48,642 nucleotides of DNA, taken from NCBI GenBank assembly GCA_001799365.1, contig MGTI01000071.1, positions 17,037 through 65,678 on the forward strand, read 5' to 3'. Positions 9,450 to 18,019 of the stretch are shown here, piece by piece. The DNA comes from Desulfobacterales bacterium GWB2_56_26. GTDB lineage: Bacteria; Desulfobacterota; Desulfobulbia; Desulfobulbales; Desulfocapsaceae. The first letter of the stretch is position 1. Every line of letters starts with the position of its first letter. The position numbers and the translations under genes are program-made. The notes below the pieces were generated by a model that ran no database searches, was not told the origin of the DNA, and saw only the letters and a program-made list of their open reading frames with translations.

Positions 9450-9814
9450 ACGGCACCTCTCTAATTTTGTTCCTATATTGCCACTTGATCAAATAATCAA
9501 AGTACTCGCCCAGTGAGGACAATGCTATCCTATCAACACCAGTGAGAATGATCAAAGCTTTCCTTGCACCTGCCAATGCACATCTACAGTTACCAGACAT
9601 ATTTGCCAAACTTGATATTACTGTCCATTGCCGACTGACCTCCTCGGGGCTTCGCTGCCTAAAAGAGACATAGAAACTCCGTGCTTGCCTGAGGGCAACT
9701 CCTCTTTGGATGGATCATGTAAGTGCACCCGGCCGTCGCTGAATGTTGTGTTAAATCTTGAAAGGCTGTAATTTCCTTCGGAAGAATCGAAAAATAGGAA
9801 TCCGGAGGAAGAAG

Positions 9815-10227
9815 ATGATGAAGCTCGCGCAGGTATCTATATTTTTTTATCGGCCAGCGGTCGCTTGCTGAATCGGCGGCGCATCTTTGTGTACTTTTGT
9901 CCTTACCCCCATCATTTTCAAATCATACGATCGGGATACGGCGGGAGGTATTGTCGGAACTCTTTTTCCGGGATATTCCCAATGGGGGGTGTTTTGCGGC
10001 GTGATCGCCCTCGCCGCCATTTTCATGTCGGCAACTATCAAGCGCAGGAAAATTGCCACGAGCATCATCGCAGCTATGCTTGTCATCTCCTCGATCCAAA
10101 CCTTGGTCATTGAACCGAAGGCTGCCGCGCTGAAAAAGCAGATACCATCAGAAAAGTGCACGCCACATCGGCCGGGTTAAACTTTGCGGTAATCGGTGGC
10201 GGCCTCGTTTTGCTTGCCCTTCTGTAG
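9815..10227 (+). pseudogene. Decayed DUF4149-like membrane protein gene (multiple frameshifts)
   Basis: ATGATGAAGCTCGCGCAGG with SD ggagga; the reading frame must shift at least twice to join MMKLAQV / IFLSASGRLL / IGGASLCTFVLTPIIFKSYDRDTAGGIVGTLFPGYSQWGVFCGVIALAAIFMS / LNFAVIGGGLVLLALL*. Confidence 0.6.
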
Positions 10228-10494
10228 GCTTTGTTGGAGGAAATATCCGGAAAACCTGCGATCTTCTGGCAGGACATGGGTTCCGTTCTGCGGCTTTTTA
10301 TTGAATAAGGATTGTCAATGTCACGGAATTGCGCGTTTCTGACCCTGAAGACCGTACCGGCTTTTACATCTACGACCATCTGCTGTTTGAACCGCTGGCA
10401 AAACTGGGCTGGTCGGCTGTGGAGATTCGATCCTCTGGCGCTGATCAACAAGTGGCGTTCTTTGACCGAAAGGATAATTAAATTACTTCAAACA

Positions 10495-10818
10495 GATACC
10501 AGTGCGAGGGTGGTTGCCAATCCAGAACCCTTGCCCATTGAGCAGGCCTTTAATATAGCAGACTCCTTTGATGATTTCGGGATCGAGGTAAAGGGTTTTA
10601 TCCTCAATAAGGTATTACCGGCAGAGCTTTGCCAGAACCATCCATTCTGGCAGGCAAAATATATTGCTCAGCAGAAATGTCGTGAAATGCATCATAAAGC
10701 CAACATTCGCCCGTTAAAGGAAATTCCGGAATTGATCCGTGATATGCAGATTGACGGTTTTCTGCAAGAAGTCGCTGGTCTTCTCCACAAGACTGATAAT
10801 AAAAATGACCAGCACTAA
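10495..10818 (+). pseudogene. C-terminal fragment of an ArsA-like anion-transporting ATPase
   Basis: VVANPEPLPIEQAFNIADSFDDFGIEVKGFILNKVLPAELCQNHPFWQAKYIAQQKC resembles the ArsA/Get3 C-terminal region; P-loop part is missing and the ORF start is unrelated out-of-frame sequence. Confidence 0.55.
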
Positions 10819-10876
10819 ACAGTAGTCACATCAGTGATAGGATCATGCTCGAATGAGAGATGCGTGAAGGGTAGAG

Positions 10877-11062
10877 ATGGAACAGATAGAAAAGGTCGTG
10901 ACGCAAGCGCATTGCCTGTTCGGTGAACCATCAATATTTGAGGTATTCGATTTACCGAGCCACCAGGAAGTCATCCAAAAGCTCACCGAATTCTACGGGC
11001 CGGTAGATGTTGGGAAGGTGGAGCGATATATCGATATCCTGGATCAGCTGAGATTCCTGTAA
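10877..11062 (+). CDS. Hypothetical 61-aa protein
   Basis: MEQIEKVVTQAHCLFGEPSIFEVFDLPSHQEVIQKLTEFYGPVDVGKVERYIDILDQLRFL; complete ORF but in a decayed region. Confidence 0.35.
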   Translation: MEQIEKVVTQAHCLFGEPSIFEVFDLPSHQEVIQKLTEFYGPVDVGKVERYIDILDQLRFL

Positions 11063-11096
11063 CAACAGCAGCCCACAAATCAGCGACAACACGACC

Positions 11097-11610
11097 ATGC
11101 AAACAAACCATATCAAAAACATTGCCATTGTCGGCGCCGGGGCCATGGGGGCGGCTTATGCGGCCATGTTTGCCGATACCGGAGCTTTCTCTCCTTTTTT
11201 CCTTGCCAACGGTGAGCGGTACCGCAGATTTATGGAGAAACCGTTGCGGGTCAACGGGAAAACCTATTCCATTCCAGTCATGCCATTGACCGGTCCGGAG
11301 ACCACCATCCTGTCGGTGATGAACGGCCTGGAAAGTGAAGAGATGGCGCGGCCTGCGGTATCGGAAAAATTAGTCTATGCGATTGCGGTGGGCATCGATG
11401 CGGTACGGGAGGGGGATATTTTTACCTATGCTCGGCCCGGCCGGATCATCTTCGGAGAAGGGACACATAAGGCAGTATCCGGTCGCGTCGTCCGCCTGCG
11501 CGAGGCGCTGAGCCGGGCAGCGATCCCCCATGAAGTACCCGCGGATATGATGCGGATCATGTGGTGAAACATTTATGATCAATGTCGGTATTTGAAGTGC
11601 AAGGCCAAGT
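11097..11610 (+). pseudogene. Ketopantoate reductase (PanE/ApbA family) pseudogene
   Basis: NIAIVGAGAMGAAYAAMFADTG and TTILSVMNGLESEE...YAIAVGIDAVREGDIFTYARPGRIIFGE are family sequence; the region usually between them appears deleted, the frame stops at MRIMW*, and FMINVGI continues in another frame. Confidence 0.72.
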
Positions 11611-11743
11611 TCCCCACCTTCAAGAAATGGTATGCAACGCTGAGTCAAGGGAAACGGGGATCGGTTGCTTACAGAGAATTTTCGGAAATGATGCTGCGGA
11701 AATCATCTCAGGCCATCAAGCAGGCGCAGATATCCCAGCGGAT

Positions 11744-12034
11744 TCAGAATGAATTAGGTCCACGGGTCATATCCGTCGATTTTCCCGGCTGATCGTCGCT
11801 ATGAACCTGTGTCGGTTTTTGTGGGGATTCACGATCCCTTTGATTGTCGAATCGAGGGGAAACCCCGAACTCCTGCTGGATTGACTGTTGCTGCTCGAAC
11901 TGCTGTTGATCTGTCCTCTCAGGCCGTTCCCGCTGCAATGTTTGATCCTGTGATTGGAGCTGCCCCATGTTTTGACATGCCATGAGCAACCCGCTTGAAA
12001 GAACTATCAAGGAAATAATCAGCTTCTTCATCAT
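11744..12034 (-). CDS. Small Gln-rich lipoprotein of unknown function
   Basis: MMKKLIISLIVLSSGLLMAC signal peptide with lipobox; mature part is low-complexity hydrophilic (QQQFEQQQSIQQEFG); preceded by a c-di-GMP-I riboswitch. Confidence 0.75.
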   Translation of the reverse strand: MMKKLIISLIVLSSGLLMACQNMGQLQSQDQTLQRERPERTDQQQFEQQQSIQQEFGVSPRFDNQRDRESPQKPTQVHSDDQPGKSTDMTRGPNSF

Positions 12035-12063
12035 GTTAAGGGGACGGTCTGTATCGGCAATAA

Positions 12064-12164
12064 AAGAAATGAGGTAACCCTGCTACCTTGTCACAACTTT
12101 TTTAGGGCTGCGATTTAGGCCAGTGGCTTTGCGTCCCCATCTTTCGATCAGGTTTGCTTTTCCC
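12064..12164 (-). ncRNA. Cyclic-di-GMP-I (GEMM-I) riboswitch aptamer
   Basis: Minus-strand sequence AGCAAACCTGATCGAAAGATGGGGACGCAAAGCCACTGGCCTAAATCGCAGCCCTAAAAAAGTTGTGACAAGGTAGCAGGGTTACC contains the GCAAACC, cGAAAg tetraloop, GGGACGCAAAGCC, GCCTAAA receptor and GGTAGC-GGGTTACC elements of the class; a P1 pairing (gggaaaag/catttctt) is possible. Confidence 0.92.
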
Positions 12165-12256
12165 TGTTCAATACAGTGTGCATCATCAACGAAGAGGTCA
12201 ATGGAACGCCCCCCACGAATTCGGTAGCTCTCAATAATGGACTATCTCGGGTAACG

Positions 12257-12360
12257 ATGCTGAGTAAAATCATCTCAGGTTACCAAACAGGCGCAGACAT
12301 CGCCGCCATCGATGCCGCTATAGCAATTGGCTTTCCCTGTGGCGGTGTGCCGAAGGGAGA
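12257..12360 (+). pseudogene. N-terminal fragment of a putative molybdenum carrier (YpsA/LOG-like) protein
   Basis: MLSKIISGYQTGADIAAIDAAIAIGFPCGGVPKG resembles the family N-terminus (KIISGGQTGADRAALDFAI..G.P.GG..PKG); homology ends abruptly just before the tRNA terminator. Confidence 0.6.
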
Positions 12361-12398
12361 CCACACAAAGAACAGGATGTGGACAAATGTGAACAAAA

Positions 12399-12437
12399 AA
12401 CAAACGGGGAATTGCAAAATTTTCCTTTGCAACTCCC
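12399..12437 (-). terminator. Rho-independent terminator downstream of tRNA-Arg
   Basis: Minus strand gggagttgcaaa-ggaaaat-tttgcaattccc (one G-U pair) followed by cgtttgttttttg. Confidence 0.75.
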
Positions 12438-12446
12438 GGTTTTTAT

Positions 12447-12522
12447 TGGTACCCTCGGCGCGAATCGAACGCGCGACACCAGGATTAGGAATCCTGTGCT
12501 CTATCCCCTGAGCTACGAGGGC
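12447..12522 (-). tRNA. tRNA-Arg (anticodon CCT), CCA encoded
   Basis: Minus strand GCCCTCGTAGCTCAGGGGATAGAGCACAGGATTCCTAATCCTGGTGTCGCGCGTTCGATTCGCGCCGAGGGTACCA folds as a cloverleaf; loop TTCCTAA. Confidence 0.96.
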
Positions 12523-12624
12523 AATTTGATTTAATCAGGCGCAATAATACTCAAGTTTTTTCAAAGCGCAATAAATTTTCATCGTTCGGCGGAACGTCGT
12601 TTTTAGAGAAATTTGCTTTATTTT

Positions 12625-13908
12625 TTACGACTCTTCGTCATTCAGCAGCGATTCACCGTCGTCGACGGTTTTACCGGGATAGTGTTCTTCGGCGATGCCG
12701 CTGTCGATAACGCAGTTTCTGCCGATCCGCTGTTCTGCCGGGACGTTTGCGCCTTTGCCGATAAGCGTTATGCCGGTATAAAGGTGACTGGGCTTGAGGC
12801 GATTGGCGATGGTATAATTCTGGCCGAAGCCGATTACCGCCTTCTCGCCGACCACCACCCGCTTGTCCAGGATCGCCAGGTCGACCGTCGCGCCTTTCTC
12901 GATGATGCAGTCCTGGAAGATAATGGAATCCTTGACCACGGCGCCTTCTTCGACGACTACCCCGGGGGAAAGCAGCGAATTGATGACGGTCCCTTTGATG
13001 ACGCTGCCGGCGGAGACCATGCAGTGCTGCAGGTGGCAACCCTCGACAAAGCGGGCCGGAGCCCGGTCGGCCGGACGGCCGTCGGCTTCGATATTGGTCC
13101 TGATCTGCCACTTTTGCGGTGAGATGCCGCTGTCTTTCTTCAGGACATCCATATTAGCTTCCCAGTACGCCGGAATGGTCCCGACATCGCGCCAATAACC
13201 GTAGAAGGGATAGGCAAAGACATCATCTTCGGCCAGCGCCCGCGGCAGGATATCGATGCCGAAATCGTTTTCCTCCCGGTCGCGGGAAAGCGTGTCGATC
13301 AGGTAGTTATAGTCAAAGACATAGATCCCCATCGAGGCCAGATTGGTCTTCGGCTCCTTTGGTTTTTCCTCCCAGCCGATGATCCTGTCGTGCTTATCGA
13401 CGATACCGGCGCCAAACTGGTACATCTGGTTTTTCGGCACGACCATCATCGCCACGGTCATATCGGCTTTCTTGGCCCGATGAAAGCCGATCATGGCGTC
13501 GAAATCCATATGGTAAATATGGTCTCCGGACAGAATCACCACCTCCTCGGCGGGATTGGCCCGGAGGAAATCGAAATTCCGTCGTACCGCATCGGCGGTA
13601 CCCCGATACCAGTCGGACTCTCTTTCCCCAGTGCGCGGCGGCAGAATGCTCACGCCCCGGCTTCGTCCGGTAAAATCCCAGGCCTCGCCCATCCCGAGAT
13701 GACTCATGAGCGAGAGCGGCTTGTATTGGGTTAGGACGCCGACCTTTTTCAGCCCGGAATTCATCACATTACTGAGGCTGAAGTCGATGATCCGGTAAAT
13801 CCCGCCGAAGGGCACGGCCGGCTTGGCGCGCTTCTGCACCAGGATGTTGAGGCGGCTGCCGACGCCGCCGGCCAGGATCAGCACCAGCGCTTCTTTTGCT
13901 CTCTTCAT
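12625..13908 (-). CDS. glgC: Glucose-1-phosphate adenylyltransferase
   Basis: LAGGVGSRLNILVQKRAKPAVPFGG, DWYRGTADAVRRN, SGDHIYHMD, EEKPKEP, C-terminal left-handed beta-helix. Confidence 0.94.
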   Translation of the reverse strand: MKRAKEALVLILAGGVGSRLNILVQKRAKPAVPFGGIYRIIDFSLSNVMNSGLKKVGVLTQYKPLSLMSHLGMGEAWDFTGRSRGVSILPPRTGERESDWYRGTADAVRRNFDFLRANPAEEVVILSGDHIYHMDFDAMIGFHRAKKADMTVAMMVVPKNQMYQFGAGIVDKHDRIIGWEEKPKEPKTNLASMGIYVFDYNYLIDTLSRDREENDFGIDILPRALAEDDVFAYPFYGYWRDVGTIPAYWEANMDVLKKDSGISPQKWQIRTNIEADGRPADRAPARFVEGCHLQHCMVSAGSVIKGTVINSLLSPGVVVEEGAVVKDSIIFQDCIIEKGATVDLAILDKRVVVGEKAVIGFGQNYTIANRLKPSHLYTGITLIGKGANVPAEQRIGRNCVIDSGIAEEHYPGKTVDDGESLLNDEES

Positions 13909-15158
13909 CGCAGCACCTCCCCTTTTTTGACTTGAGCGGGCCAGATCGTCCCCGCCAGCCGGGGATAAATGGTCGCCCCCTCGCCGATCACGGTGTTGTC
14001 CGGGATGACATTGTTCCAGCCGATGACGGTAACACCCGTCCCTGGCCCGCAGACTTCGGGTCCAACGACGGCATTCATGCCGAAAGAATTGTTCACATCG
14101 GCCACCACTTTGTTGAGCCGGCAGTTCTCTCCGACAATGTTGCTGAAAAAGAGGATGGAGTTTTCGACCACCGCGCCTTTTCGGACATGGACGCCCGGAA
14201 AGAGGATCGAATTGCGCACCGTTCCGCCGATTTTGCAGCCGTTGTAGACCAGGCTGTTATGGACGACGGCATTGTTGCCCATGACAACCGGTTCGTTGTC
14301 CCTGATATTCCGGTGGTCGAGGTTGGTCCGGAACACCCATTTCTCGAGATCGACTTTCGGTGAGGGGCCAAGGAGGTCCATGTTCGACTGCCAGTATTCG
14401 TCGATAGTCCTGGTGTAGCCCCAATAGCCTGAGAATTTGTAGCCATAGATGCGATATTTCTGCTTGAGCAGCATCGGAATGATATCCTTGCCGAAGTGGT
14501 AGGAATCGCCTTTCTGGTTTTCCGCCAGGGCATAGAACAGCACCTCGGGCTTGAAGCAGAGAATGGTCATGGAGGCCCACTCCGATTGGGCCTTGGCAGG
14601 TTTTTCCCAGTAGTCGACCACTCGGCCGCCCCGGTCGCCGTCTTCCTCATCAAGAGCTCCGACACCGAACCTGGACGCCTCGGCTAACGGCACCCGGGTG
14701 AAGGCCACGGTCACATCGGCATTTTTTTCGGTATGATAGGCGATCATCTCCTGATAATCCATCTTATAGATATGATCGCCGGACAGAATCAGGATCTCTT
14801 CCGGGCTGTAATACTGTATGTAGTCAAGATTCTTGTAGATGGCATCCGCCGGTCCGCGGTACCAGTCGGTCGCCTCGGAGCCGATAAACGGCGGCAGGAC
14901 GGAAATATGCCGATACCGTCCGATCATGTCCCAGGCGGCGCCGTTGCCGATATGATTGATGAGGGAATAACTCCGGTACTGACTGAGGATGGCCACCTGT
15001 TCGATGCCGGAATTCATCAGGTTGCTCAGGGAAAAATCGATAACCCGACCAACACCGCCGAACGGAACCGCCGATTTAGGGCGATAATACGTCAGGACAT
15101 TCAGCTCGTCGACTCGTCCGCCCGCCAGGATCATGGCAAGCGTGGTTGGTTTCAACAT
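13905..15158 (-). CDS. Glucose-1-phosphate adenylyltransferase family paralogue (divergent N-terminal motif)
   Basis: AGGRVDELNVLTYYRPKSAVPFGGVGRVIDFSLSN, DWYRGPADAIYKN, SGDHIYKMDY; 4-bp ATGA overlap with glgC. Confidence 0.88.
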   Translation of the reverse strand: MLKPTTLAMILAGGRVDELNVLTYYRPKSAVPFGGVGRVIDFSLSNLMNSGIEQVAILSQYRSYSLINHIGNGAAWDMIGRYRHISVLPPFIGSEATDWYRGPADAIYKNLDYIQYYSPEEILILSGDHIYKMDYQEMIAYHTEKNADVTVAFTRVPLAEASRFGVGALDEEDGDRGGRVVDYWEKPAKAQSEWASMTILCFKPEVLFYALAENQKGDSYHFGKDIIPMLLKQKYRIYGYKFSGYWGYTRTIDEYWQSNMDLLGPSPKVDLEKWVFRTNLDHRNIRDNEPVVMGNNAVVHNSLVYNGCKIGGTVRNSILFPGVHVRKGAVVENSILFFSNIVGENCRLNKVVADVNNSFGMNAVVGPEVCGPGTGVTVIGWNNVIPDNTVIGEGATIYPRLAGTIWPAQVKKGEVLR

Positions 15159-15367
15159 AGGGTTTCCTCGCCAAGAAAATGCTCATAGAAGAGCGCCTTA
15201 AGATTGTTATCTTGTAGGCACACTCACCTGATATCATTCTCATATGGTAAAGGATGTCAGCCCCATGCGCAACAGTGGAGAGGCGAAAACAGTTAAATAA
15301 ATGAATCCGACACAAGGGAGGATAAGTACCTTCGCGGAATTCCCTTCTAAAAGGAATTTCTCAGGCA

Positions 15368-16387
15368 CTAAAAATGATGGACAACAAGCCGCTTCAGCGA
15401 TTCCGAGGTGAATTCCTTTTCACCGAGCTGAAGATTCTTGAGGGGTATCTCGGCCCGCGCCGCCCCTTTGTGCCCGCCTGCCGATCCCAGGGAGCCGAAG
15501 ATCCGCTCGGCGAGTTTGCCGGCGCTCTTGCGATACCCGTCGCAGCGGAAGATCACCACCAGCTTTTCGCCGTGGATCCCCGACACGAACACCCAGTCGA
15601 TCTCGCCCACATGATTGAGAAAATCGGCAACAATCACCAGGACATCAGGACTTCGCACCCGGCCCAGATGGACATAGTAGCGCCCCTTGGAATACTTCAG
15701 ATCGGCCAGGGCTGTGGCGAAATAGCGTAATTCCGAGCGCCGCAGGTCGGTCAATTCGAATTTCCTGACCAGATCCCGGTTGGCGATATTGAAGAGATAC
15801 CGGAAAGAAATACCATCGGCCAGGACCGATTTCTGCTCGAAATCCTGGGTGTCGACCTTGATGCCATAAAACAGGGCCGTGGCCAGGGCGACGGAAGGCT
15901 TTAGACCGGCCGCCCGCAGATACTCGACCACCATCGACGACGTTGCCCCGTATTCCGGCCTTATATCGACGAACTCCACGTTGCTGATGTAGCCCACCGG
16001 GTGATGATCGATGATGGCGTGGAGCTTGATTTTCTCAAAACAGGGCAAATGATCGGGCTGGGAATCGACCATCACCCGCTTGCTGTAGTTTTCAAGCTTG
16101 ACATCTTTCAATCGCAGCAGGGGGATCTTCAGCCGATCGACCATCGCCAGGTTGTTGAGGCGTCTGATCTCATTGGGATGGGCGATCGTAACATTCTTGA
16201 CCTTGTAGCGTAAAAGCCTTTTTACCGCCAAGGCACTTGCCAAGGCATCGGGATCGGCGTTGATAATGACCAGAACGGTATCTTCTTTTTCAAATATGCT
16301 CAAGAACGCACTCAAGCGATTTTTTGCCGTGTTCTTGAGTGGTTGACTACAGGGAAGAGGATCTATTTTCTTTTGCTTGTGCGCCAT
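15368..16387 (-). CDS. DHH family phosphoesterase (NrnA/RecJ-like)
   Basis: VLVIINADPDALASALAVKRLL, VDSQPDHLP, AIIDHHPVGY, GGHKGAARAEI; likely start at the internal MAHKQKK, not the longer ORF at 16519. Confidence 0.88.
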   Translation of the reverse strand: MAHKQKKIDPLPCSQPLKNTAKNRLSAFLSIFEKEDTVLVIINADPDALASALAVKRLLRYKVKNVTIAHPNEIRRLNNLAMVDRLKIPLLRLKDVKLENYSKRVMVDSQPDHLPCFEKIKLHAIIDHHPVGYISNVEFVDIRPEYGATSSMVVEYLRAAGLKPSVALATALFYGIKVDTQDFEQKSVLADGISFRYLFNIANRDLVRKFELTDLRRSELRYFATALADLKYSKGRYYVHLGRVRSPDVLVIVADFLNHVGEIDWVFVSGIHGEKLVVIFRCDGYRKSAGKLAERIFGSLGSAGGHKGAARAEIPLKNLQLGEKEFTSESLKRLVVHHF

Positions 16388-16848
16388 TACGGTAACTGTG
16401 GTAAGGGGAATAAGAACTGGAAGTGAAACCGTTCGCCGGGCGTTTCCGCCGACACTTCCGGTCAGGCCTCCCGTTGCACCAATCGACTCGCCATCGCTCC
16501 ATTCCCAGGAACTTTGCACGATGTCGATATATCCCGAAAACCCGCCACCTCCAGTAAAAGTCGGTTCTGTCTTTTTACCCCGGGCATCTCTTAAACAGAA
16601 CAGTACAATGCCTCCAGGGCCGTAATAATCAAGATAGTCCCGGGCCCTGAAAACGCCATGGTAACTTTCGAATATACCACAACGATTAGACGCTTTGCAA
16701 GCTCTTGAAAATTTACCGATTCTCGTGCGGAGTCTTGACGGCGGTAACCGATAATGTTACCTACTGATGATCCTTGCCGCAAACGCATTGCCACGGTCTT
16801 TCCAGCCTTCAAACTCAGCAAAAAGCAATTGTCTCCATAGAGGTCTGT

Positions 16849-17937
16849 TTGAATCTGCTCAATCGTTATCTGCTCAGCCAATTTATCAAATATTTCTTCA
16901 CCGTCAACAGCGGCTTTGTTGCAATTTATCTGCTCGTCGACTTCTTCGAGAAATACGATGACTTCATGAACGCCGGCAAGTCCACCCGGCTTGCGCTCGA
17001 GTACTTTCTGCTCACCATTCCCTTCATTGTCGATCAGCTGGGACCGGTTTTTATCCTCTTGGCCGGCGTTATCAGTCTGGGAATACTGAACCATTCCAAC
17101 GAACTGACCGCGCTGAAGGCCGGCGGCGTCCCCTTGCGGCTGATCATTCGACCGTTTTTTATCGGCGCGATCGTCTTTACCATGCTCTTTATGGTCTCGG
17201 CGCAGATGCTGCTGCCGATCACCGTCGCCAAGACCAACAACATCTGGTTCGAACAGCTCAAGGGCAAAGTCCCTTTGGGCATCGTGCGGAACGGCCGCTA
17301 TTACTACAAAGGCCAGGAAGGCTTCTATTCCTTCACCTGGCCCGACCCTAAGCGACTAATTTTTAAGGATCTTTCTTATTCGCGCTGGGATAAAAACAAC
17401 AACATCGAATCGTTGATCACGGCCAAATTCGCCGACTGGAACGACGGGAAAAACAACTGGATCCTGAAACACGGGCAGATCCAGCAGCAACAGGACACCC
17501 TGAATTACACCATCACCAACTTCAAGATAAGAGAAGTGATGTTGCCGGAACATCCTGAAGATTTTCTGGTTCCCGCCAACAAGGAAGCGGAACAATCGCT
17601 GACTGCCCTGTACCAGGAAATCGGCCGGACGGAAGTGGAGCATGAAGCCCAGGCGGCCTGGACCAATTTTCTCGGCAGGATCTCTTATATCCTGCTGGGC
17701 ATTCCCCTGCTGCTGCTCGGACTTCCCATCCTGCTCTACTCTTACCACAAGTGGGGCAGGGATCTGTCGGTAGCTATTCCGGCCAGTTGCGGGCTCGCCT
17801 TTTTGGCCTGGGGCATGTGGGGCGCCCTGCAGTCGCTGGCAAAAGCCGGCTATGTCGCCCCGATTGCAGCGGCGGTGAGCATCCACATCACTTTCTCGAT
17901 TTTGGGCATCCTCCTGCTCATCAAAAACGATCGATAG
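16849..17937 (+). CDS. lptG: LPS export ABC transporter permease LptG (YjgP/YjgQ family)
   Basis: LLNRYLLSQFIKYFFTVNSGFVAIYLLVDFFEKYDDF, NELTALKAGGVPL, GIPLLLLG...; start uncertain (possible TTG 16849; track ORF starts 16774). Confidence 0.85.
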   Translation: MNLLNRYLLSQFIKYFFTVNSGFVAIYLLVDFFEKYDDFMNAGKSTRLALEYFLLTIPFIVDQLGPVFILLAGVISLGILNHSNELTALKAGGVPLRLIIRPFFIGAIVFTMLFMVSAQMLLPITVAKTNNIWFEQLKGKVPLGIVRNGRYYYKGQEGFYSFTWPDPKRLIFKDLSYSRWDKNNNIESLITAKFADWNDGKNNWILKHGQIQQQQDTLNYTITNFKIREVMLPEHPEDFLVPANKEAEQSLTALYQEIGRTEVEHEAQAAWTNFLGRISYILLGIPLLLLGLPILLYSYHKWGRDLSVAIPASCGLAFLAWGMWGALQSLAKAGYVAPIAAAVSIHITFSILGILLLIKNDR

Positions 17938-17946
17938 CGGAAAAGT

Positions 17947-17985
17947 AAAAAGGCCGCGCGGAGCAAGCTCCGTCCGGCCTTTTCA
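17947..17985. terminator. Bidirectional Rho-independent terminator between convergent lptG and fkp genes
   Basis: aaaaggccgcgcggagcaagctccgtccggcctttt inverted repeat with A/T flanks. Confidence 0.85.
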
Positions 17986-18019
17986 CTCATCCTTTCGCCA
18001 TTGTCTCCAGGCGAAGGCA

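Noticed and set aside
9349-9609. 86-aa minus-strand ORF
   Set aside because: Overlaps the kinase N-terminus in another frame; no recognisable motif.
9541-9670. Possible 41-aa plus-strand peptide MIKAFLAPANAHLQLPDIFAKLDITVHC...
   Set aside because: No SD or recognisable family; too short to support.
10312-10818. 168-aa ORF as an intact gene
   Set aside because: N-terminal half is out-of-frame or foreign sequence; only the C-terminal part resembles ArsA, with no P-loop.
11592-11792. 66-aa ORF (KWYATLSQGKRGSVAYREFSEMMLRKSSQAIKQAQ...)
   Set aside because: Possibly another gene fragment, but I could not assign a family and it overlaps the lipoprotein 3' end.
12176-12511. 111-aa ORF as a real gene
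   Set aside because: Runs into the tRNA and its terminator; only an internal segment resembles a known family.
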